Positions 21,371 to 32,400 of a stretch of 64,000 nt of DNA are shown one piece after another. Below the pieces are notes generated by a model, which worked only from the letters and a program-made list of their open reading frames with translations, had not been told where the DNA came from and did no database searches. This stretch comes from Camellia lanceoleosa. Lineage: Eukaryota > Streptophyta > Magnoliopsida > Ericales > Theaceae. The position numbers were made by a program, and so were the translations under genes. Each line of letters begins with the position of its first letter. The stretch's first letter is position 1. The DNA is taken from contig CM045762.1 of the NCBI GenBank assembly GCA_025200525.1, positions 190,551,154-190,615,153 of the forward strand, written 5' to 3'.

Positions 21371-22075
21371 CTAATCATAGGACCAGGTATCCCCCAAGTT
21401 CATAGATCCAGTGCTGATAGACTTTGTAGAACCTGGTGGAGTGATGATCTTGTTGTTAATCAAGTCTTGAACTTCATGGCGAAGGTGAAAACAACGATTA
21501 GTGTCATGGCCGAGTTGCTGATAGAAAGCACAATACTTGGCCGCATCATGCCTGGCTGGAAGGCGATCAAGGAGAGGTCGAAAATCAAGGGGTTTGTGGT
21601 GGCCTTGTCCCATGAGGATTTGGAAAGTTTTAGACAAGGTCATGTAAAGGAGATTGAAGATGCGGTTACCAGTCCTGGAAGTATTGACAGAAGGGTCGGC
21701 ATGTGTTGACTGGGTTTGATAATCTCTTACGAGTGTAGGACTGGACCTGGAAGGGGTGTTTTTGGTACAACATCCCTTTTCATGGCTTACCCCCTGGTTC
21801 AAAATGCTCCCAACCTGAGCGACAAATCCCTTTTCATTGCTTACCCCTTGGTTCAAAATGCTTCTAACCTGAGCGACAAAAGTGTCATCCATAGTCTTTG
21901 TAACAATTGCAATCACTTCCTGTTTGTTCAACCCTTTGACTTTTAAAGCCTCAATAGCACATTGGAGATGTGCATAAGGATCACTACTTGCACTGACTTC
22001 GTTTTTTCCACTTGCTTCAACTTTGCCAATGGATTGGGTGGCTGTAATGGAGTGAGGTCCACTTGTTGTTAACAT
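21371..22075 (-). pseudogene. gag: Second, duplicated gag C-terminal region of the Tat-like element
   Basis: A 234-codon open frame repeats the layout of the preceding gag C-terminus: HHKPLDFRPLLDRLPARHD, then KYCAFYQQLGHDTNRCFHLR, then VQDLINNKII. This matches HLKPLDPRPLPDPLPSRHD and YCLFHQQHGHPTDLCYHLR in the upstream copy (22273-22887), with a Cys-His-His-Cys pattern in both. A further internal repeat lies in this copy: the phrase FVAQVRSILNQGVSNEKG occurs twice in tandem with small changes. A single gag should have one such region, so this is a partial duplication or a second nested element. Confidence 0.65.
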
Positions 22076-22272
22076 GTCATCACCCAGACTTAAGATACCT
22101 TCGGGTTGGCCCTTTCCAATTGTAGCTCACCCTAAGATTAGGGAGCTTTTTGACATGAAATTTCTGGCACATGATTTAGTTGATGACGAAGCCAAGATCC
22201 CACAGGCTAAATCTGCTACAATGCTCCGAAGATCTTCAATCATGCTTAACAACTCAGAAGTAGTGTTTTTGG

Positions 22273-24120
22273 CTATTGGTGCCTGCGAGGTAATTGAACC
22301 GACTTGGTCTTGGTGAACTGGTTGGCCCGGCTCTTTGGAGTGGGTTTGACTGGAATTAGACTACTAGGGAGTTCAAGTTTTTGGGGTTGCGACGATTGGG
22401 GTTTAGGTGCATCCATTATACATAAGTTCATGTTTTCTAGAATGGACACCTCAGGCTTGGGTAAATGGGTTTGGGTGATGTATATGCTGGGGTTGTAAGT
22501 GGATGGCAATGTATGGATCAGGTCGATGTTTCTGGGTGGTGGGACTTGGTTATGGACGGGAAGTGGGTTGGTGGTCACATTCGATTTAGGTGGAGCAATG
22601 ACTTTGTTGTCAATGAGATCTTGGATCTCATGACGTAAATGGTAGCACAGGTCTGTGGGATGACCGTGTTGTTGGTGAAAGAGACAATACTGGGTAGGGT
22701 CATGTCTAGATGGTAATGGGTCAGGGAGAGGTCGAGGATCGAGGGGCTTGAGGTGTCCCCTTTGTACTAACATTTTGAGGGCGCGGGCTGGGCTCATATG
22801 AAGAGGGACAAAGATTCTTTGGTTTCGAGGTGGACCAGTGGTTTGTGAGGTTTGTGAGGTTGTGGCAGCAGCAAAAGGATCGGCCATCTTGGCTGATGTA
22901 ACAACGGTACTGACGTCTGCAGGCCGTAGAATAGTGTTATTACGAGTATCGGTACTTCGAGAGAATAGCCTTCTTGCAGGTTCGCTAGTTTTGTGGATGA
23001 TGCCCTTTTTGAATGCACTCTCAATCTAGATTCCCAGCTCATGAAGGGAAGAAAATATGGATAATGGTGCTACTCTCATTCTCTGCAACATGTCTGGCTC
23101 AAGGTTTTGGACCACTAGCCGAACTTGCTCTCTTCAGAAGGCCTATTTGTCATTCGGGCTGCCTTGGCACTCCACCTAGCGACAAAATCGATGAAAGATT
23201 CTTTGGGGTTTTGCGTAGTGGCCTCCAACTCACATGGTTACATCTATCTGAGTGTTATAAGAGTATTAGTTCACAAACTCCTCTAACAACTCCTCCTAAT
23301 TTTGCTTAGTGGATTCTTCTAGTTTAGCATACCAAATAGTCGCTACATTAGACAGAGTTCTCCCAAACAATGAGAGCTTCTAAGCGCGAAAGAGACCAAT
23401 GGGCCTTAATACATCTGAAAACAGGCAGACATGCACAATTGGATCCCTGCTCCTATCGAATCTGTCGATGTGGGGCATCTTAAATTTCTCTAGAAATTTG
23501 ACCGAAGCCTCGGTGCACCCGTCCTCAATTTTGGGAATTGAATTGAAGCCCTGGGGCTTTTTCAGTGCTTTCTCATGCCTCGTAATTTTGATCAGGACCG
23601 GATCAATTTCATTGATATCAAAGGGAAGGGTTCCCGTATGGGGCTATGTCAGAGGTCTGTAAGTCGGAGCCAGTGGAAACATTTCTTAAGGATCTAGGAC
23701 TTGGGGATTTTTCACTAGTGGAGGTGGATCAAGGGTCAGCTGAGTAGCCAGGACTGGATGCACGCTTGATGCTAATGCCTCATATGTACGTTGTAGATCA
23801 GCGATAATTTCATCATGTTCAACCATCCTTTGTCTTACAGTATCCATGGTTCTCTGAAAAGTTGCCATCATGGCAGCAAATTCTTCTGTGTTCTGTGCCA
23901 TTCTTGATCTAAGTAGGTGAGATGCTGGTGAATTGTGTGCACGAACAGGTGTTCGCAAAGTGCCTTGTACTGGTGCTGATGCCTACTTCTTCCTTCTTCG
24001 ACGAGTAACCGGTGGGAGTGAAACTAACATTGGCTGACCACCAACAAAGTCTTGAGTTTTGCAAAGCCTGCCAGAACGAGTCCACACAACTTGGGGAATA
24101 TTGGGCCTTTCTGAAGCTAT
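22273..24120 (-). pseudogene. gag: Tat/Ogre-like gag with multiple stops
   Basis: From right to left the minus strand shows an N-terminal stretch (TEEFAAMMATFQRTMDTVRQ near 23900). Next comes a broken middle region with readable capsid phrases (EQVRLVVQNLEPDMLQRMR and ALKKPQGFNSIPKIEDG) between about 23660 and 23010. Then follows the clean C-terminal frame 22887-22273 (YCLFHQQHGHPTDLCYHLR, QDLIDNKVIAPP). A preceding segment (RPNIPQVVWTRSGRLCKTQD, 24110-24050) may be an upstream exon or ORF. Several nonsense codons and frameshifts interrupt the middle. Gag would form the particle; this one cannot. Confidence 0.65.
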
Positions 24121-24509
24121 GATGGTAAACTACCTAGCAAAAGAAAGAAAAGAAAAATAACAATCAAAATTGGATAGCACTCCGGCCCAATTCGCACTAG
24201 TTATAATTATGGCTGAAGAACTGTAATCCTTGAACTCTGCCCCCAAAACTGTTATCAACTTATACCAGTGATATGAGCATTCATGTACAGTTTTACTATA
24301 AAGCACATACCAGGTAAAAGAGAGCCAAAACACCCTTATGATGGGGTAGGGTTAACATGTCCTAGATTTTTGGCATGATCAAGGCTGCACTATTTCAAAC
24401 AACGATTTTTCAGAACATCCTGCAAATGGGTGGCATCCTGTCTTAGATTGGAATAGTCACTATAGTTTCACTATATGCAACTAGGTCAAATGGTCGAAAG
24501 GGTACATTG

Positions 24510-25000
24510 TGTCATGCCCCAAACTTGCCCCTAAAAGTTTGGCATGACCTATTCGGAAACAGACACTTAACTTGTTATACATAATATATGGGGCCTGTCT
24601 GGAAGCGTTTGATAGCCAAAAATGACCTAGAAATATAACCATTGAACTACTATCAACATGCTAGGATCATACACAATAGTCAGAAATTAGCCATACAAAA
24701 GATATGCATCTGAGACTGAGTTAGTTATATACAGTCACATAGCTCCAATTCTAAGATTGGGCATCCAACTAAACATTATGTACAGTCAACCTTAGCTAAT
24801 AAGAGTACAAGCCAAAAATTCTCAAAACTCTAATAAGTGCATGGGCTTCTTCCAGTGCCTGGGTATGCATAAGTTGACAAAAGGGAGGTAGTGTCAGTGC
24901 TAGGATGGACCTCCAAGTTGATTACCTACAGAATCAAACAAACGTACAGAGTGAGACAAGCTTATTGGTTTTGCATAAATTGAAGTAAAACATTATTCTG
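24510..25000 (-). repeat. LTR fragment related to the solo LTR
   Basis: The + strand begins TGTCATGCCCCAAACT at 24510, the reverse complement of an LTR end resembling that of the solo LTR (50800-50839). The first 39 bases form an inverted repeat (GTCATGCC...GGCATGAC), as in the solo LTR. The right limit is unclear. No partner LTR or coding region accompanies it. Confidence 0.5.
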
Positions 25001-26031
25001 AACATTTTTCCTATTTTGAACTTTTTCGAAAAAATTCATCTTACAGCAGTTTCTTTTCGTTTTCAGTTCCAGATTTTTTGATCAAATTTCGGTTAGGATT
25101 TTCTATTAAGTTTTTCTCTCAACTTGTTCAGTTTCAAAAATAGTAAACGATCTCGATAAATTAGGAAATTTGATTTTGTACAACTTTTGTTTTTTGAGTT
25201 TTGATCAATTCAAATTATTTAAGTATGAAACGGTGCATTTTTATACTTTTTTACCAAGTTACTTATGATTAAATTATACTACCTTTATTTTTTTTTGCAG
25301 GATGGTGGGTCTTACTAACTTTTTATGTAGGGCTGACCCACCATATTTTTATTTCTATTTTGTTTATTTTATACTCAATTTATATTTCTTTGTGTACGGG
25401 CAAGAAACTAAATACCACCGTATCTCGGGAAATTACCCATTCGTCTCGGTGCGGTTTGAACTACTTGTCTTGTCCCGCAACAAGAATTAAATGTATTTTT
25501 GTTTGTGTTTGGTGAAACGTGGGTGTTAAATTATGTACTCATACTAGTATACCTATATACTGGCCCGTTTTGTCTTTTGGCAACTCGAGTGCATTCTGTT
25601 TGAGTGCAGCCAAGCTTCCTTTGCAAGATTAGTTGGGGCTACGGTGGTGATGTGGAATAACTATAGTTATTGGACATGCCTCTTGGATTTCTTTTGTTTT
25701 CTTGAGTTTAGGGTTGATATTGGTTTATGTATTTTTTTTTTTTATGACTTTAGTATTGGGATAATTTGTCATGGTTTGTAACCGTACATTATTTAAGTTA
25801 TTTTGACTATGTATTGTTACTTTAATGTTGGAGGTATTGGTTAGTAATGAAATTATGGTGGATGGTTTGGTTGGCATTTATTTTTTTTTTGTTTCACCCC
25901 TAGGATTTGGATGATGGAATATTAATTGAGGTTTAGTCCTAACTTAATATTTAATTGTCCAAATTTTGAGACGTGACGGCTTTACTTGGGTTAAATTTAA
26001 TTTTCTTGCTTTAACCTAAGTTTGTTTTCAG
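25001..26031. other. AT-rich stretch, no confirmed gene
   Basis: T-rich tracts, a possible intron end (TTTTTTTTGCAG, ending at about 25301) and a probable acceptor (TTGTTTTCAG) at 26031 suggest intronic sequence of the gene whose exon starts at 26032. A short open frame at 25302-25490 has no recognisable family. Confidence 0.35.
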
Positions 26032-26375
26032 ACCGCCAAACGGATAGCTGAAATTGGTCGGCGCCAGCATGATGCCATTAAATTAATTAACTCACTGAAA
26101 GCCGAAGTGGAAAATGAGCATAATAGAGCCAAGTCGGTGATAGCTGACTTAGCTATTGCTACGCAAAAGGTAGAGGCAGAGGCAAAGGCAAAAAGAGCTG
26201 AAAAATAATGCTTGAAAGCGGCTGCGAAGCAGAAGAAGATGAAGCATGTAAATCTGCTTCGCCGTGTTGTTGAAGAACGGGTAAACCTTGCGGATGTCGA
26301 TTTGAAAATGACAAAAGAAGAGATGGAAAAGATGAATGCCGACCTTGAAATGGCTAAGAAGACAGTAGCTGAGGC
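26032..26375 (+). pseudogene. Coiled-coil exon of an unknown gene, cut by the assembly gap
   Basis: After a good splice acceptor (TTTGTTTTCAG) the frame reads TAKRIAEIGRRQHDAIKLIN, then LKAEVENEHNRAKSVIADL. A TAA at 26206-26208 interrupts it, and the same frame resumes (LLRRVVEERVNLADVDLKM, then MNADLEMAKKTVAEA) up to the run of Ns. The Glu/Lys/Ala-rich heptad pattern predicts a long coiled coil. I cannot name the family; similar coiled coils occur both in host genes and in transposon-encoded proteins. The stop suggests decay or a base error. Confidence 0.45.
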
Positions 26376-26475
26376 NNNNNNNNNNNNNNNNNNNNNNNNN
26401 NNNNNNNNNNNNNNNNNNNNNNNNNNNNNNNNNNNNNNNNNNNNNNNNNNNNNNNNNNNNNNNNNNNNNNNNNNN
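26376..26475. other. Assembly gap of exactly 100 N
   Basis: One hundred Ns is the usual placeholder for a gap of unknown length. The satellite begins on the first base after it, so the true left edge of the array is unknown and the two flanks may not be adjacent in the genome. Confidence 0.97.
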
Positions 26476-29400
26476 CGAAAGTGTAAACTTACAAAACAAG
26501 GTCTTGGCGCAAAATAGCGCGAGTGTAAATCGCGACAAAACAAAGGCGACGCGCAAAATAGCGCGAAAGTGATAAACGCGACAAAACAAAAGGCGACGCG
26601 CAAAAATAGCGCGAAAGTGTAATCGCACAAAATAAAGGCGACGCGCAAAATAGCGAGAGTGATAAACCGACAAAACAAAATAGCGATAAATAGCGCGGGT
26701 GATAAACTGTGCAAAACATAGCGAAGCGCAAAATAGCGCGAGTGTAAATAAAATAGCGCGGATAAATCGCGACAAAATAAAGGCGACGCGCAAAATAGCG
26801 AGTGATAAATCGCGACAAACATAAGGCGACGCGAAAAACAGCGAGAGTGATAAAACTGCACAAAACATTGAAGCGCGACAAGCAAAATTAGCGCGAGTGT
26901 AAATTGCACAAAACGGTGCGATGCGCAAAACAGCATGCATTTATTAAATTTCGTGACAAAATAAAGGCGACGCGCAAAATAGCGGTAGAGTGTGAATGCA
27001 AGACAAAAACAATAAGCGCGCAGTAATATAGCGCGACCACCTTTGATAAATCGCGACAAAAACAAAGGCGTATGCGCGCAAAATAACACGCTGATGAAAC
27101 TGCGACAAAAACAATGCGGCGCGCAAAATAGCGCCAGTGTAAATCGCCGCAAAAACAAAGTGCGTACCAGTGCAAAAATAGAAGCGCCAGCCTGAGTAAA
27201 TCGCACAAAATAGTAATGACGCGCAAAGCTGAAGCGCGGTGTAAACTGGCTACGCCGAAATAAGGCGATGCGCAAAAATATCATGCTGAGAGTGTAAAAC
27301 CGCGTGACAAAGTCAGGCGATGCGCAAAATGGCGCGAGTGTAACCAGCATTTCAAAACAAAGCGCGATGGCGCAAAAATAGCGCGAAAGTGTAAATCAGC
27401 TATTAAAAATAGTGCGCGATGCGCAAATAATGTAGAGTGTAAACCGCGACAAACAAAAGCGTCACGCGAAAAAAATAGCGCGGCGTAAGCAACCGCGACG
27501 CAAATAGTGCGATGCGCAAAATAGCACGTTGATAAATCGCACAAAATAAAGGCGACGCGCAAAATAGCGCCAGAGTGTAAACTACATTGAAAACAAAGAA
27601 AGCGATGCGCAAAATAGCGCGAGTGTAAACTGCACAAAACAGTGCGATGCGCAAAATAGCGCGAGTGTAAACTGCACAAAACAGTGTGATGCGCAAAATA
27701 GTGCGAGTGTAAACTGCACAAAACAGTGCGATGCGCAAAATAGCGCGAGTGTAAACTGCACAAAACAGTGCGATGCGCAAAATAGCGCGAGTGTAAAAAG
27801 CACAAAACAGTGCGATGCGCAAAACAGCGCGAGTGATAAACTGCACAAAACAGTGTGATGCACAAAATGGCGTAGAGTGTAAGCAACACAAAATAGTGCG
27901 CTGCGCAAGCACAAAACAGCGCGGAAAATAGCGCTGAAGTGTGATAAACTGCACAAAACAGTGCGCTGCGCAAAACTGCGAGAGTGATAAATTGCACAAA
28001 ACAGTGCGCTGCGCAAAACAGCGCCAGTGTAACCTGCAGAAAACAGTGCGATAAAAGCACAAAATAGCGCGCTCGGATAAAACTGCACAAAACAAAGGCG
28101 GCGTTGCGCGAAATAAGCGAGAGGCCAAACCGCACAAAACAGTGCGATGCGCAAAATAGCGAGAGTGTAAACAGCACAAAACAGTGCGATGTGCAAAATA
28201 GCGCGAGTGTAAATTTGCACAAAACAGAGAGCGGGCGCGCGAAATAAAGCGTAGTGTAAATCGCACAAACAAAGTGCGATGCGCTAAAATAGCACGCTGC
28301 TTTGAGAGCGTAAACTGCAATGCGACAAAACAATAGGCGCGACGCGCAAAATAGGCGCGAGTGTAAACAGCACAACAAACAAAGTGCGAGCTGCGCAAAA
28401 ATAGCGAGTGTCATAAACCGCAGACAAAACATGTTATGCGCAACAGCACGAGTGGGTAAACTGCACAAAATAGCAAGCGCCGCGAAAATAGCCGGAAAGA
28501 GCAAAATTGTTAACAAACAAAATGATGGCTAAAAAGAAGCGAGCGTAAACTGCGGCACAAATAGCTATGATGCGCAAAACAGCGCGAGTGGTGAACTGCA
28601 CAAAACAGTGCGACGCGCAAAATAGCACGAGTGTCAAACAGCACAAAACAGTGCGATGCGCAAAATAGCGCGAGTGTCAAACTGCGTATGCAAAAGCATG
28701 CAAATGCGGTTGATAAATTGCACAAAATAGTGCGATGCGCAAAATAGCGAAAGTAAACGGTACAAAACAAAGTGCGGCCGCGCAAAATAATAGCACGCAG
28801 TAAATCGCACAAAAACAAAGTGCGATGAAGTAAAAAGATGCGACGGATAACCGTGTAAACAAGACAAAACAGGCACGATGCGCAAAATAGCGAGAGTGTA
28901 AACTGCACAAAACAGTGCGAAGGCGATGCGCTAAGAATAGGCGAGATGTGAAAATCGCGACAAACAGGCAAGTGATGCACAAAATAGCAAAAAATATGCC
29001 GACGCGCAAAATAGCGCGAGTAAATCGGCGACAAAACAAATGATGCAGAAAATACGGGCCGAGTGATGAACTGCATTGCAACGAAGTGCGATGCGCAAAA
29101 ATACCGCGAGTGTAAACCGTGCACAAAACAAAGGCCGGCGCGCAAAATTGCGCGAGTGTAAATTGCACAAAAAAAGTGCGATGCGCAAAAACGAGAGTGT
29201 CAGCACGCTTGATAAACTACGTAAAAACAAAGGCGATGCGCAAAATAGCATGAGTGTAAACTGCACAAAACAGTGCGCTGCGCAAAATAGCGAGAGTGTA
29301 AACAGCACAAAACAGTGCGATGTGCAAAATAGCGAGAGTGTAAACAGCACAAAACAGTGCGATGCGCAAAATAGCGCGAGTGTAAACTGCACAAAATAGT

Positions 29401-32400
29401 GCGATGCGCAAAATAGCGCGTTTGATAAACTGCACAAAACAGTGCGATGCGCAAAATAGCGCGAGTGTAAACAGCACAAAACAAAGGCGATGCGCGCAAA
29501 AATAGATGGCAAACCGCGAAAGTGCGAAAATAAGCGACAAAATAAAGGCGATGCCCAAAGAAGGCTGGTTGATAACCGGTGACAAATAGTGCGATGCGCA
29601 AAATAGCGAGAGTGTAAATTGCATAAAACAGTCCGATGCGTAAAATCGCGAGAGAGTGTAAACAGCATTGTAACAAAAAGTGCGCGTAAAATAGCGCGAG
29701 TGTAAATTACATTGAAACAGCACCACGCAAAATAGCGCTAGTGTAAACGGCACAAAAAAGTGCGCTGCGCAAAACAGCGCGTGATAAATTGCACAAAACA
29801 GTGCGAGCGCGCAAAATAGCGAGTGTAAACAAATAGTGCGCGGCGTACAAAACAAAGGCGATGCGCAACCGGTGACAAATAGCGCGAGTGTAAATCACAC
29901 AAAACAAGAGGCGGCAAAATAGCATCGAGTGTAAATCGCAGCAAAATAGTGCGATGCGCAAAATAGCGCAGAGTAACCGTGACAAAACGTGCGAGGCGCA
30001 AAATAACGCGAGGTGATGTGAAATCGCACAAAACAAAGTGCGATGCGCAAAATAGCACGAGTGTAAATCGCACAAAAACAAGAAGTGAGCGTAACAGACA
30101 AAATTGCGACAATACAAGCAGATAGTACGGCGCGCAAATAGCGCGACGGATAAACCGCACAAAACAGTGCGATGCGCAAAATAGCGACAATTGCCAGACA
30201 AAATAGTGCGAGCACGCGCAAAGCGGAGTGTAAATAGTATGCAAAATAGTGCATTGCGCAAAATAGCGCTTGAGAAATTACACAAAAATAAAGGCGATGC
30301 GCAAAATAGCGCGAGTGTAAATCGGTGACAAACAAAAAGCGATGCAAAATAGCACGCTACGAGTGTAAATGGCGATAAAAACAGTTGCTGGCGCAAAATA
30401 GCGCGAGTAAATTGCGCAAAACAAAAGGCGATGCCCAAAATAGCGTTAGTGTAAACTGCACAAACAAAGTGGCAAGCGCGCAAAATAGCGACGAGTAAAC
30501 CGGACAAAACAAGGCGATGCGCAAATAGCGAGAGTGTAAATTGACAAAGAACAGCGCGATGCGCAAAATAGCTGCGAGTGTAAATCAGCACAAAACAGTG
30601 CGACGCAAAGAAGCGCTGTAGAGTGTAAATTGCACACAAAACAAAGGCGCCGCGCAAAATAGCACGCTTGATAAAAATTAAACAAGGATGCGAAAATAAG
30701 TGTAAAATCGCGACAAAATCGGTGCGATATCAAGCAGATGCCAAAGGCGACAGCGCGATGCTAAAGAAGCGCGTAGTAGCGCATCAAACGTTGCCGGCGC
30801 GCAAATAAGCGAGTGTAAAACTGCAAAACAAAGGCGATGCGCAAAATAGCGTAAGTGTAAACTGCACAAAGGCGATGCACAAATCGCGGCGAAGACAAAA
30901 TAGTGCGATCCGCAGAACAGCGCGGGTGTAAATTGCAGAAAACAGTGCGATGCGCAAAAATAGTGCGCATGGATAAATCGCACAAAACAAGTGCGATGCG
31001 CAAAATAGCGAGTGTAAATCGCACAAAACAAAGCGCACAAAATAGCATGAGTTTAAATATCAAACAAAGGCGATGCAAAATAGCCAAAGAAGTGTCATAA
31101 ACTGCACAAAACAGTGCGATGCGCAAAATAGTGAGAGTGTAAACAGCAAAAAACATGGCGACGCGCAAAATAGCGCGAGTGTAAACCGCACAAAAGAAAA
31201 GCGGCGCGCAAAATAGCGCGTGAGTGTAAACCATGACAAAACAGTGGCGCTGCGCAAAATAGCGCGAGTGTAAACTGCACAAAACAAAGGCGCCGCAAAA
31301 TAGCGCGAGTAGTAAATGCACAAAACAAAGGCGACGCGCAAAATAGCACGCTGATAAATCGCACAAAATCGCGGATGTGCAAAATAGCGCGAAAGGTAAA
31401 ATAAAACAAAGGCGCTGCGCAAAATATCGGTTGGATAAAACCGGCACAAAATGAAAGCGATGCGCAAAATAGCGAGAGTGTAAAACAGCACAAAACTGTG
31501 CGATGCGCAAAATGGCGCCAGTGTAAAAATCGCACAAAAATAGTGCGCGCAAAATAGTGAGAGTAAACAGCACAAAAACAAGGCGATGCGCAAAATAGCG
31601 CGAGTGTAAATCAGACAAAAAAAAGGCGATGCGCAAAATATGGGTTGATGAACCGCGACAAAACAAAGGCGATGCGGTAAAATAGCGTGAGTGATAAATG
31701 GCGATAATGCAAAATGGAGCGGAAAAAATAGCCGCGACACACAAAGGCGATGCGCAAAATAGCTGCTTGATAAACCGCACAAAACAAAGGCTGATGCGCA
31801 AAAAATAGCGAGATTGTAAACAGCACAAAAACAGGCTAAGGCCGCGCAAAATAGCCTGAGCTGTAAACTGCGAAAACAAAGGCTTATGCGCAAAATAGCA
31901 TTAAGCGTGATAAACTGCACAAAAACAGTGCGATGCGCAAAATTCGCATAAAGCTGCGCGAAAGCGCCATGTAAATTGCACAAAATAAAGGCGATGCGCA
32001 AGCATGAGTAAACCTGACAAAACAAAGGCGATGCACAAAAATATCACGCTGGATGAATCGCAGACAAAACAAAGGCGGCGTCCGTGACAAAATAAAGGCG
32101 GTGCAAATAGCGAGTGGCTTTGATAAACAGCACAAAATAGTGCGATGCGCAAATAGCGAGTAAAACTGGCAAAAACGAAATGGGAAGGCGATGCGCAAAA
32201 TAAGGCGAAAGTGTAAATCGCATAGTAAAGCATGCGCAAAGCGATTTGATAAACTCAGAAAACTGCACAAAACAGTGCGGTGAGCAAAATAGTGCGAGTG
32301 TAAACTATACAAAACAGTGCATTGCGCAAAATAGCACGAGTGAACCGCATCAAAACAAAGTGCGATGCGCAAAATATTGCGAAAGTGTAAATACACAAAA

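Larger units (their letters stand above)
12382..24120 (-). mobile_element. Decayed Tat/Ogre-like Ty3 element, minus strand
   Basis: Reading the minus strand from right to left there is gag (24120-22273), a second gag C-terminal region (22075-21371), a pol remnant (about 21058-20736), and a long 3' region with an antisense ORF and tandem repeats. A purine-rich tract (15670-15661) and a 3.3-kb LTR (15657-12382) beginning TATAGACACC follow. The gag wording (FHQQHGHPTDLCYHLRHEIQDLIDNK in parts) and the pol linker phrase WSYEDMPGID are typical of the Tat/Ogre group, from memory of that lineage. Most of RT, RNase H and integrase are missing. No 5' LTR was found; the 5' side ends near a different LTR fragment at 24510. 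Confidence 0.7.

Noticed and set aside
25302..25490. Short Tyr/Phe-rich frame as a membrane protein
   Set aside because: AT-rich composition, start immediately after a possible splice acceptor, and no recognisable family.
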